Shown: one piece after another, positions 8,001 to 16,248 of the stretch
How positions within the stretch are numbered: position 1 is the stretch's first letter
Layout: each line of letters opens with the position of its first letter
NCBI RefSeq assembly: GCF_040834005.1
Contig: NZ_CP162129.1
Coordinates: 3,000,001 to 3,064,000, forward strand
Direction of reading: 5' to 3'
Length of the DNA stretch: 64,000 nucleotides
Origin: Paenibacillus sp. PL2-23
GTDB taxonomy: Bacteria; Bacillota; Bacilli; Paenibacillales; Paenibacillaceae
The notes under the pieces: generated by a model
The model's input: only the letters and a program-made list of their open reading frames with translations
What the model was told of the DNA's origin: nothing
Database searches by the model: none
Program-made: the position numbers and the translations under genes

Positions 8001-9052
8001 GGCGTTTGGCAAGATACACATGTCCATCCCCGCACGCTCAAATCCCTCACTTCTGCTTGCTTGTACCCACAGACGTGACAGGTTTGGCTCGTTGGCGCAA
8101 ATACCGGTGTTTCCTTGATCGTTCGCCCATACCACTTGGCTTTGTAATGCAGTTGACGGCTCATTTCACCCCAGGATGCATCTGCTATGTGTTTGGCGAG
8201 GTGTCGTTGTTTCATCATGTTTGCAATACGTAAGTCCTCGAGACAGATCGTTTGGTTTTCACGGATCCATTTCGTAGTCTGCTTATGCATCGCGTCTAAT
8301 CGGCTATTTCGAATCCTTTCATGGATGAGGGCGACTTTTCTTTTCGCTTTAGACCAGTTACTTCCGCCTTGTTTCCTTCTTGCAAGGATGCGCTGCCATT
8401 TCGTGAGCAGCCGTTCATATCGCAATGTATATCTTGGATTATCCATTGCAGGACCTTCCGAAGGCACGGCAAGATACTTGATACCCACGTCAATGCCAAG
8501 TATGCTGTCCGTTAAAGGAAGAGGCTGGATGTCAACCTCGCATACCAACGATACAAACCATTTGCCGCTTGGGGCTAGTCGTACGGTAGCGGATAGGATC
8601 CGGCCTTCGATCTCTCTTGACTTGGCATAGGGTACCCAGCCGAGCTTGGGAAGTTGCAGACGGTTTCCCTTCACGGCAATGTTCCCGTTCGTATATCGCG
8701 TCGTATAGCTTTGTACGGGATACTTGCGGCTCTTGAACCGAGGTAGATCGTTCTGCTTGTTGAAGTAGCGCTGAAATCCGTCAGCCAAGTTTCGAACAGC
8801 CGACTGCAGGGCAATGCTGTCCACTTCTTTCAACCACGACCACTCGCGCTTCATTTCAGGAAGCTGCGTTGCACAGGTGTTGTAGGACAAACCTTTGCCT
8901 GTAGCTTGATAGGTCTGACTCCATTTTGCTAGGAGGTGGTTGAACACAAAGCGGCAGCAACCCAACGTTTTGCGCAGTTGCATGATTTGTACATGACTAG
9001 GATAGATCCGAAATTTGAAGGCTTTATGCTGGAGCATCGTCTGATTCGTCAC
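7949..9052 (-). CDS. tnpB: RNA-guided endonuclease TnpB
   Basis: A 367-residue, apparently complete TnpB. The N-terminal helix-turn-helix begins KAFKFRIYPSHVQ. The RuvC-like nuclease has its first Asp in GIDVGIKYLAV (about residue 190) and Glu in ICLEDLRIANM (about 275). The zinc ribbon CHVCGYK...CVSC follows, then the last Asp in HDRDWNAAQNI. All three acidic residues and four cysteines are present, so it may be active. The start may be GTG 9052 or the internal ATG 15 bases later (MLQHKAFKFR). Without TnpA it is non-autonomous for transposition. Confidence 0.93.
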   Translation of the reverse strand: MTNQTMLQHKAFKFRIYPSHVQIMQLRKTLGCCRFVFNHLLAKWSQTYQATGKGLSYNTCATQLPEMKREWSWLKEVDSIALQSAVRNLADGFQRYFNKQNDLPRFKSRKYPVQSYTTRYTNGNIAVKGNRLQLPKLGWVPYAKSREIEGRILSATVRLAPSGKWFVSLVCEVDIQPLPLTDSILGIDVGIKYLAVPSEGPAMDNPRYTLRYERLLTKWQRILARRKQGGSNWSKAKRKVALIHERIRNSRLDAMHKQTTKWIRENQTICLEDLRIANMMKQRHLAKHIADASWGEMSRQLHYKAKWYGRTIKETPVFAPTSQTCHVCGYKQAEVRDLSVRGWTCVSCQTPHDRDWNAAQNIKAMAQ

Positions 9053-9179
9053 CTCGCTGCAAAAGAGATGAATGTTAACCTATTCCAATTATAGCACAAA
9101 TGTTCGTGTCTATCCATGAGCAAAATTCCCGATTCATCCCCTGCCTACGCTCTCCCAGTTATTCGCTCCCTAAATGGGA

Positions 9180-9215
9180 AACAGGCTGCCTCGGGGGAGG
9201 CAGCCTGTTCTTGCT
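9180..9215 (+). terminator. Terminator-like hairpin past the TnpB insertion
   Basis: A 13-bp perfect stem AACAGGCTGCCTC / GAGGCAGCCTGTT with a GGGG loop, followed by a weak T-rich tail. It probably ended the oxidoreductase transcript before the element inserted. The rest of 9053-9402 holds the element's left end and the SLH gene's leader; no gene is visible there. Confidence 0.7.
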
Positions 9216-9402
9216 CAGTTTCTCATTCTACAATTAAATGACCTTTATCATAGACACCGAGAATACCCCTGCCTCTAAGCCACCTTACTCAGGTTTGGTC
9301 GAATCCTGACTAGTTTTGGATGTTGCTTCCTTTGTCAGTAACTTTTCCCTGAAGGTCGGCGTCAAAGATATATCAAGTATGAAACCTATAGGAGGAGCCC
9401 CG

Positions 9403-11472
9403 ATGATGAGGAGAATGGCTTTGGCATGGCTTGCTTTAACCCTGTTTGTGGGACTATCCATACCAGCTGCAGGAGCGGCGTCGCTGACGACAGAAGAGAA
9501 ATTCCAGGCGCTGAAGCGGGAGGGCATTATGACCGGGTTCGAGGACGGCTCGTCCCGCCTGCACGAATCCATGTCCCGCGAGCAATTTGCGACCGTGCTT
9601 CACAGACTGCTGGATTTGCCGAACGCTACAACCACGCCCCGCTTTACGGATGTTCTGAAAACTCGCTGGTCGTATTCATCCGTGCAAGCGGTCAGGCATG
9701 CAGGCCTTATGGTCGGCAAGGGAGAGAACCGGTTCGAGCCAACCGCCCCCGTTAAGGTGGAGGAGCTGGCGGTCGTGCTGCTCAAAATCAATCATGTGTC
9801 GGCTTACCCCAATGTCGTCTTCGCGGGCAACGTATCGCCATGGGCGAAAACAGCTGTCGGAACCGTCATAAGCAAGGGTTGGATTGCCCCCATGAACGAT
9901 TATACCGTCCATGCTACGCGAGCCGTGCTCGTGGAAGCCATTTATGCGGTGTATATGGGCTGGGGAAGCATGCTTGACGTGAAGTCCGTTGAAGCGCTGA
10001 ACGTCCAGTCCATTAGAGTCAACCTGAAGGCGCAGGCCGGTTCGGCGGACATCGGCCGTTTCACCCTGAGGGATGACCTGGGCAACGTCGTGCCTATTCT
10101 TGTGGCGACAGTCAGCGGCGATGGCTTATCCGTATATCTGACGACGGGGTATCAGCAGGAGAATCGGAAGCACTTTTTGATTATTGATGGGAAAGCATGG
10201 ACCTACACTTCGACCAGATCGGATATGGCCAAACCCACCATTACGGCGTTCGACCGAGTGACGGCACGCGTCTATGTCTTGACCTTCTCGGAGCCGGTAG
10301 ACTACGGGACGGCTACCAATCCCGCTAACTATTCCTTCACGGGCGGCTTGAAGCTGACGAAGCTGGAGCACTCCTCCGACCGAAGACAAGTCACGATCAC
10401 CACATCGAAGCAAACGGATAACGTGAGATACGCGCTTACCGTTAAGAATGTAAAGGATCTCGCCGGCAACATCATGGATACGCGAACAGACCTGTCTATC
10501 ATCGGCAGCGATGATGCTTCGAAGCCTACGATCCTGGAGTCGGAGTTCAAGGTAAATGCTGACGCGTCGCTTACCATCCGATTCAGCGAGAAGGTTCAGC
10601 GGGACATCGCCATACAGACTGGAAGATACAGCATACCGGGTCTGTCGATTGTATCGGCTAGCCTGGACAACGAAGGGCGGACCATCACGCTGCGCACTTC
10701 GGCGCAGCAAGACAAAACCGTATACACCCTAACTGTGTCAGGCATTGTCGATCTTGCTGGCAACGTGATGGATACAAAGTCCGGCTTGCTGTTCGGAGGC
10801 ATCTCCAATCCAGTCCTTCCGGTAAAGCTTCAAAGTGTGACCGCGGTCAATGAGAATACAATAGAGGCTGCGTTCGATAGAGATGTGACAGACGCGGACG
10901 TCTCGGCCATAACCGCCACCATTCTGAAGGACAATGGTTCGAATGTGTTGATGTCCGGCTGGAGCCAATATGCCGTTCGCAAGCCCGGCTCGAACCGGAT
11001 GGTGACCGTTCAATTCCGGACGGGCAGCGCCAGCAATCCCGGCTTGTTCCAGCCAGGCCATGTATACACGGCCAAGGTAACAGGCGTTAAGTCGCTGCTG
11101 ACACAGGACGGCGCGAACGAAGCCACCTTCGCCGGGACGATCACCGCCAACGAAGCGCCTTATGCGAAGCAGATCATCGTATTGAACCGCACATCCATAA
11201 AGGTTGTGTTCAGCGAGCCGGTGAAGAACGTCAGCGCTGCCGCGTTCCTTCTGAGGGAGCAAGAAGGCGCCGCTGTGGCTATTGATCGTGCCGAGCCCAA
11301 TAACAATCAGTTGGTTGTCACTGAGGTGACGCTCAAGCTGACCAAGGATATGACGCCCGGCCGGGTATATGAGCTCTCATTCAAGGCTGGTATTACCGAC
11401 GCGGCCGGCTTCAATGGGTGGAAGACGAAGAACGGGAACGAAGACATGAGTTTGCTGTTCACAGGCGTATAG
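9403..11472 (+). CDS. Secreted S-layer-homology protein with Ig-like repeats
   Basis: A 689-residue exported protein. ATG 9403 follows GGAGGAG and starts a signal peptide (MMRRMALAWLALTLFVGLSI, cleavage near AGAAS). About three SLH modules follow (residues about 28-205; TGFEDGSSRLHESMSREQFA is one core), which would bind secondary cell-wall polymer. Next come tandem SbsA/Big-type Ig-like domains; VKDLAGNIMDTRTDL and IVDLAGNVMDTKSGL mark two matching repeats. It sits alone, after a strong hairpin and before its own terminator. A structural or adhesive wall-surface role is inferred. Confidence 0.85.
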   Translation: MMRRMALAWLALTLFVGLSIPAAGAASLTTEEKFQALKREGIMTGFEDGSSRLHESMSREQFATVLHRLLDLPNATTTPRFTDVLKTRWSYSSVQAVRHAGLMVGKGENRFEPTAPVKVEELAVVLLKINHVSAYPNVVFAGNVSPWAKTAVGTVISKGWIAPMNDYTVHATRAVLVEAIYAVYMGWGSMLDVKSVEALNVQSIRVNLKAQAGSADIGRFTLRDDLGNVVPILVATVSGDGLSVYLTTGYQQENRKHFLIIDGKAWTYTSTRSDMAKPTITAFDRVTARVYVLTFSEPVDYGTATNPANYSFTGGLKLTKLEHSSDRRQVTITTSKQTDNVRYALTVKNVKDLAGNIMDTRTDLSIIGSDDASKPTILESEFKVNADASLTIRFSEKVQRDIAIQTGRYSIPGLSIVSASLDNEGRTITLRTSAQQDKTVYTLTVSGIVDLAGNVMDTKSGLLFGGISNPVLPVKLQSVTAVNENTIEAAFDRDVTDADVSAITATILKDNGSNVLMSGWSQYAVRKPGSNRMVTVQFRTGSASNPGLFQPGHVYTAKVTGVKSLLTQDGANEATFAGTITANEAPYAKQIIVLNRTSIKVVFSEPVKNVSAAAFLLREQEGAAVAIDRAEPNNNQLVVTEVTLKLTKDMTPGRVYELSFKAGITDAAGFNGWKTKNGNEDMSLLFTGV

Positions 11473-11504
11473 GCATCCGGAGCAACCTGTATGAGCACTG
11501 TGAT

Positions 11505-11555
11505 ACGGACCGTCTCGGTGAGCGAGCCTCGCATGCCGGTACGGTCCGTTTTTTC
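11505..11555 (+). terminator. Rho-independent terminator after the SLH gene
   Basis: Nine-bp stem ACGGACCGT / ACGGTCCGT followed by six T residues. Confidence 0.88.
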
Positions 11556-11740
11556 ATTGATTGTGAGAGGGGCAAAACCTTCATCAAACAGCCTCTGCAA
11601 AAATGTGCAATTGCAGGGGATACTGCGCGTCATTATAATGGTCGGGAGCATGCACGTTAACAAAGCTCCATTTTTTTATATGGTGCATCCTCCAGCGATC
11701 TAGTATACTTTTACAAACATGCGGGGAACCCCCAATCATA

Positions 11741-11755
11741 TTGTAAGCGGTTTCT
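11741..11755 (+). promoter_or_regulatory. CcpA cre box upstream of the AraC-type regulator
   Basis: TTGTAAGCGGTTTCT matches the cre consensus WTGNAANCGNWNNCW at every position and lies about 28 bases before the regulator ATG. A -10-like TATACT is at 11704-11709. This placement suggests carbon catabolite repression. The rest of 11473-11782 holds only the terminator above. Confidence 0.75.
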
Positions 11756-11782
11756 TTACAATTTGAAGGATGGTGAAACAAT

Positions 11783-14122
11783 ATGCTGCTGCGAATGGGC
11801 GGCTGGATCAAGTCAGGGAAGCCGAGCCGGAGCTTCTATCGCAAGAGCTTCATCTGGTTCTTATTGGCCGCAAGCATTCCTGGTCTCATTATCGGATTCG
11901 CAACCTACTGGTTCGCGGTTGGTCCGATGGCGAGGAATATCAGCGAGCTGCATCAGAACCAGATCCAGGAGAGAGCGCAAAATATTGACGACCAGTTCGG
12001 GTCTGTAGAGCTGGATATCTCGCATTGGGCATTCAACCCGCGATTCGGCTCCAATCTGAAGGAGCTTGACTTTGTCTACCACTTCAAGGACACCCGGGAT
12101 ATTACCAAAACGCTGTTTATGCTGCAGGGCTCTCATCCTCTCATTCAACAAGTCCAGCTGTTTATTGACGGGGAGGATACGGCGCTGTTCCAGCCTGAAT
12201 TCTATAAGCTCGGGAATCGTACGCAAATTGCCGGTTACGAACAGTTGATCAAAGAAGGAACCAACATATACTGGACCGACAAGCTGCCCGCTTCGGGGGA
12301 GCAATCGGAAGCCGCCGATGCCGACAAGCCGATTGTATTGGTTCACAAAATTCCGGGGGAAAGCAGCTCGCCGTTCGGAGTGCTTGTTACAGAGCTGAAG
12401 CGCGATAAAGTGATGAATCTATTGAAGACGCTTACGCCTTATAACGAAGGCTTGACAATGCTTCTGGATCAGCGAGGGGAATTGCTCGTCTCCGACCAAT
12501 CCGAGAGCACAGCCTTCCACGAACAGCTCCGTGCCGAGGTGCTCCTGCGGCAAGAAACGAGGGGAACGTTCATCCATCAGCAAGAGGATATTACGTATTC
12601 CGTCTCCTACGGCAAGCTGGTGCGGCTGAACACCGAATGGACGTATGTGTCCGCAACGCCGATTACAACAATTACATCAACTGTTGTGTCTCTCTCCAAT
12701 ACGATATTTATCGTCAGCGCTTCCGGCCTGCTGCTTGCGCTTGCGCTGTCCTGGCTGGCATCGAGACGGATGTATTCGCCTGTGGAGAGATTGCTTCAGC
12801 TTCTGACGGGACATAAGGGCAAGGAGCTGGAGCGCGGCATGGACGAGTTCCAATTCCTGGAGCATCAATGGAATGAGCTTCATGATGACAGGTTGAATCT
12901 CCGCGCGCGGCTGGAGGATCAACGAACGCATGTCCGTGCGGGCTTCCTGCTGCAGCTGCTTCAAGGGCATCTCAGCTCCTATACGGAACGGGATTTGAAG
13001 ACAAGAATGAAGCTCTATGGCTGGGATATTGAACGCCATCAATTCCGAATTCTGCATATCCAGCTGACAGGCTATGACGTTCTGACAGAACGGTTCTCGC
13101 AAGGCGACGAAAGCCTGGTCACCTTCGCAGCCTCCAATATTATTGAAGAGCTGGCTGCTCATCAATTCCAGCAATTCAGCGTCATGAACTTTCATGATTT
13201 GACGGTAGCCGTATTGGTCATGTATCCAGAGGATACTCCGGTATCGGATCGGCTTCAAGCACTAGGCGCGGACATTACGAAAGCGATCAACAGTATTATC
13301 AAAATGCAGGTGACCATTACGATAAGCGGTCAGCTTGATCGCATTCAGCAGGTCCCCGATATGTTCATGAACGTTGAACGCGCGACGGGTTACCGTAAAT
13401 TCGTGAACCAGAATCAATATATTCAAATGGACAAGCTGAACGCCCACTCCGGCAATGGCGAAGGCGAGCTGCATTATCCGTTCACGCTGGAGCGCGATAT
13501 CGTCCATGCTATGCGAGCCGGGGACAAGGAGGAGACGGAGAGACTCGTCACGCTGTTCTTGGAGGAGGTGCTCTCCGCCCGCGGCACGGAAATTCTGGTG
13601 CAGCAAAGCATGCTGCAGCTGTTCGGGACGATTCAGCATGCCATACTGCAATCGGGCATCAGCGCTCATCAGCTGTTCGGCGGGGAGAACATGTTCGCCC
13701 ACTTATCGCAGATTCGGGAGCCGGAGAAGATGCTTCGGTGGATGAAGAAGAGGGTTATTGCGCCATTTATTGAGGAGAGAGAGGCAAGAGCGAACACTGA
13801 GCTTAAGCGTATGGTCGAAGCGACGATTGACTTCATCCATGCGCATTACACAACGGAAATCTCACTGGAGCAATGCGCTGACATGGTTGGCACCAACTCA
13901 TATTCGCTGAGCAAATATTTTAAGCAATTTACGGGCATCAACTTTATTGATTACTTGACAGAGCTTCGAATTGAGAAGGCGAAGACGCTGCTGCGCGAGA
14001 CGGATCTGAAGATCAACGACATCGCTTCGGAGGTCGGGTACCAGCAGCGCTACTTCAACCGAATCTTCAAAAAGCAGGTAGGCATTACCCCAGGACAATT
14101 CAGGGAGCAGGCGGAAGCCTAG
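11783..14122 (+). CDS. Membrane-anchored AraC-family sensor-regulator
   Basis: A 779-residue protein of the YesS/YtdP type found beside CUT1 sugar transporters. TM1 is near residues 22-46 (SFIWFLLAASIPGLIIGF), an extracellular dCACHE-like sensor spans about 47-290, and TM2 is about 298-325 (TIFIVSASGLLLALALSWLA). A cytoplasmic linker follows, then a C-terminal AraC DNA-binding domain (about 680-775) with ISLEQCADMVGTNSYSLSKYF and INDIASEVGYQQRYFNRIFK. It probably senses an oligosaccharide or loaded binding protein and activates the downstream transporter/lyase operon. Good GGATGGTG ribosome site; a cre box lies upstream. Confidence 0.9.
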   Translation: MLLRMGGWIKSGKPSRSFYRKSFIWFLLAASIPGLIIGFATYWFAVGPMARNISELHQNQIQERAQNIDDQFGSVELDISHWAFNPRFGSNLKELDFVYHFKDTRDITKTLFMLQGSHPLIQQVQLFIDGEDTALFQPEFYKLGNRTQIAGYEQLIKEGTNIYWTDKLPASGEQSEAADADKPIVLVHKIPGESSSPFGVLVTELKRDKVMNLLKTLTPYNEGLTMLLDQRGELLVSDQSESTAFHEQLRAEVLLRQETRGTFIHQQEDITYSVSYGKLVRLNTEWTYVSATPITTITSTVVSLSNTIFIVSASGLLLALALSWLASRRMYSPVERLLQLLTGHKGKELERGMDEFQFLEHQWNELHDDRLNLRARLEDQRTHVRAGFLLQLLQGHLSSYTERDLKTRMKLYGWDIERHQFRILHIQLTGYDVLTERFSQGDESLVTFAASNIIEELAAHQFQQFSVMNFHDLTVAVLVMYPEDTPVSDRLQALGADITKAINSIIKMQVTITISGQLDRIQQVPDMFMNVERATGYRKFVNQNQYIQMDKLNAHSGNGEGELHYPFTLERDIVHAMRAGDKEETERLVTLFLEEVLSARGTEILVQQSMLQLFGTIQHAILQSGISAHQLFGGENMFAHLSQIREPEKMLRWMKKRVIAPFIEEREARANTELKRMVEATIDFIHAHYTTEISLEQCADMVGTNSYSLSKYFKQFTGINFIDYLTELRIEKAKTLLRETDLKINDIASEVGYQQRYFNRIFKKQVGITPGQFREQAEA

Positions 14123-14177
14123 AATGACGGGGTGGAACAAAAGAGTACCACTTCGCCAAAATAGTTCCATACCTACT

Positions 14178-14208
14178 GAAAAGCCTTGTGCAGCAAGGCT
14201 TTTCTTAT
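14178..14208 (+). terminator. Rho-independent terminator after the AraC-type regulator
   Basis: Stem GAAAAGCCTTG / CAAGGCTTTTC with a 5-base loop and a T-run. Confidence 0.85.
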
Positions 14209-14255
14209 GCAAAAAAGAACAATTGAAAGTCCCTGCCGCAGAGGGGATACTCGAA

Positions 14256-14270
14256 TTGTAAGCGATAACA
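14256..14270 (+). promoter_or_regulatory. CcpA cre box upstream of the transporter operon
   Basis: TTGTAAGCGATAACA matches WTGNAANCGNWNNCW completely, 34 bases before the first permease start. Together with the box at 11741 it makes catabolite repression of the whole locus likely. Confidence 0.75.
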
Positions 14271-14303
14271 TTTCGCCGCGAAAGACAAAGAAAGGGTGAG
14301 TGG

Positions 14304-15266
14304 ATGAATACGGCGCTGCGATCGAATGCTAACGTGCCAAAGCAACAAGCCGATCCCGGGCGGAGGCGTTGGTTGTCGAAGCTGAAGAAGGACAAGTGGT
14401 TGTATCTCTTATTAATGCCTGGTTTGCTTTATTTCCTAGTATTCAAATACCTGCCGATGTGGGGCGTTCTGATCGCCTTCCAGAATTATCAGCCGTTCCT
14501 CGGCTTCTGGAACAGTGAATGGATAGGCTTCGAGCACTTCCGAAATTTCTTCGCAAATCCGGACTTCTTCCGGCTTCTGCGCAACACACTGATTCTGGCC
14601 GTATATGATCTCATCTTCTTCTTCCCGGCACCGATTATTCTGGCGCTGCTATTGAATGAAGTCCGGCTGGCTTACTTCAAACGAATCGTCCAGACGCTTG
14701 TATATGTGCCGCACTTCGTCTCCATGGTTATCGTGGCCAGCATGACATACGTGTTCCTAACAACGTCGGGCGGCATCCTTCATGAGCTGGTGGAGCTTAT
14801 TACGGGGCAATCCATTAATTTCCTGGCGGACACCTCTTGGTTCCGGCCCATGATCATTCTTCAGATGATGTGGAAGGATTCCGGATGGGGTACGATCATC
14901 TTTCTGGCCGCTCTGGCTTCTGTGGACATGGAGCAATATGAGGCGGCCGTTGTAGACGGCGCCAACCGATTCCAACGGCTGATCTACATTACGATACCCG
15001 CTATCAGCAGCACGATTGTCATTCTGTTGATATTGCGGCTGGGCAGCTTCCTCGACAACGGCTTCGAGCAGATCTTCCTGATGACCAACTCGCTTAACCG
15101 ATCGGTCGCCGATGTCTTCGACACCTATGTATACTTCGTCGGCATCACGCAGGGAGCGTTCAGCTACAGCACCGCCATCGGCTTGTTCAAGTCCGTCGTA
15201 GGCATACTGCTCATCTACGGCAGCAATCGTCTGGCCAAGCGTTTTGGGCAAGAAGGCATTTTCTAA
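14304..15266 (+). CDS. Sugar ABC transporter permease (LplB/YteP-like)
   Basis: A 320-residue CUT1-type permease with six predicted membrane helices. The N-terminal PGLLYFLVFKYLPMWGVLIA pattern is typical of the LplB group. The EAA loop that contacts the ATPase is QYEAAVVDGANRFQRLIYIT, near residues 212-231. It is the first gene of an operon with the second permease and binding protein. No ATPase gene lies in the locus; such systems generally borrow an MsmX-type ATPase. Substrate by context: rhamnogalacturonan oligosaccharides. Confidence 0.9.
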   Translation: MNTALRSNANVPKQQADPGRRRWLSKLKKDKWLYLLLMPGLLYFLVFKYLPMWGVLIAFQNYQPFLGFWNSEWIGFEHFRNFFANPDFFRLLRNTLILAVYDLIFFFPAPIILALLLNEVRLAYFKRIVQTLVYVPHFVSMVIVASMTYVFLTTSGGILHELVELITGQSINFLADTSWFRPMIILQMMWKDSGWGTIIFLAALASVDMEQYEAAVVDGANRFQRLIYITIPAISSTIVILLILRLGSFLDNGFEQIFLMTNSLNRSVADVFDTYVYFVGITQGAFSYSTAIGLFKSVVGILLIYGSNRLAKRFGQEGIF

Positions 15267-15286
15267 GGAAGCGGGGGTGAATCGAA

Positions 15287-16171
15287 GTGAATACGAAACA
15301 TGATACCATCAGTGAAAAAATATTCGACGGCTTCAATTACTTCTTCCTCGGCCTTCTGGCATTGGTGACGGTTCTTCCATTCATCTACATCATTGCCGGA
15401 TCGTTTGCGACGGAGGTGGAGCTTATGGAGAGGGAGTTCTTCATCTTTCCCCGGGACCCGTCATTATCCGCCTATCACTATATCTTCTCTACGGATACCG
15501 TATCCCGCAGCATGATAAACTCCGTCATTATTACGGTCGTCGGCACGCTGGCGAACCTGGCGTTCACCTTCACAATGGCTTATTCGCTCTCCCGCAAGGA
15601 TTTGCTAGGGCGCAATGTCATAATGAATCTGGTTATCTTCTCCATGCTGTTCAGCGGCGGCATGATCCCTGGATATCTGGTCGTGAAGGAGCTTGGACTG
15701 CTGGATACGTATGCTGCTGTCATTCTTCCAGGGGCTATCAGTGCGTTTAATATGATTATTATTAAAAACTTTTTCCAGGAGCTTCCCCCAGGTCTGGAGG
15801 AATCCGCCCGAATCGACGGCTGCACCGACCTTGGCGTCCTGTGGCGCATCGTATTGCCGCTGTCGAAGCCCATTATCGCGACGTTTGGCCTGTTCTATGC
15901 GGTAGGCCACTGGAACAACTTTTTCTCCGCTCTGCTGTTCCTGAACGATCATGAGAAATGGCCGCTGCAGGTCATTCTGAGGGAGATCGTCATGCTGTCG
16001 CAGATGGCGGCTGGCGATATGAGCGCGATGGATCCAAACTTCGTGGAGCCGCCGGATCAGTCGGTGAAGATGGCGGTTATCGTCGTCGGCACGTTGCCGA
16101 TTCTCATGGTGTATCCATTCCTGCAGAAGCATTTCGCCAAGGGCGTGCTCTTGGGCTCCATCAAGGGCTAG
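15287..16171 (+). CDS. Sugar ABC transporter permease (YtcP/LplC-like)
   Basis: A 294-residue partner permease, six membrane helices, with EAA loop LEESARIDGCTDLGVLWRIV (residues about 165-184). The GTG start at 15287 follows GGGGGTG; the gap after the first permease is 20 bases. The C-terminus HFAKGVLLGSIKG is the standard ending of this CUT1 subgroup. It should form the channel heterodimer with the preceding gene product. Confidence 0.92.
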   Translation: MNTKHDTISEKIFDGFNYFFLGLLALVTVLPFIYIIAGSFATEVELMEREFFIFPRDPSLSAYHYIFSTDTVSRSMINSVIITVVGTLANLAFTFTMAYSLSRKDLLGRNVIMNLVIFSMLFSGGMIPGYLVVKELGLLDTYAAVILPGAISAFNMIIIKNFFQELPPGLEESARIDGCTDLGVLWRIVLPLSKPIIATFGLFYAVGHWNNFFSALLFLNDHEKWPLQVILREIVMLSQMAAGDMSAMDPNFVEPPDQSVKMAVIVVGTLPILMVYPFLQKHFAKGVLLGSIKG

Positions 16172-16248
16172 AGGGGTTAATGAGGTTAGATGATCACATT
16201 CGTGATATCTATATAGCACCATCCAATCATATAGAGGAGGGCAATATT

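Larger units (their letters stand above)
7814..9115 (-). mobile_element. IS200/IS605-group solo TnpB element (IS1341-like)
   Basis: The element contains only tnpB; no TnpA transposase is present. The right end (low coordinates, read on the minus strand) has the typical stem CCTCCACCTCTTAGGTGG then GCGGGAGTGTTCAA, ending at 7814. The left end (about 9115) carries the usual promoter-like sequence CGAACATTTGTGCTATAAT. The flank on the left-end side reads CTCAT on the minus strand, a plausible target/TAM; no target duplication is expected for this group. Exact ends are inferred by pattern and could be off by a base or two. Confidence 0.75.

Noticed and set aside
8187..8630. 147-aa ORF on the strand opposite tnpB
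   Set aside because: Lies wholly within tnpB antisense; no ribosome site or protein-like pattern.
15958..16248. In-frame N-terminal extension of the binding protein
   Set aside because: Overlaps the permease gene in another frame; the lipoprotein signal peptide at 16249 gives the real start.
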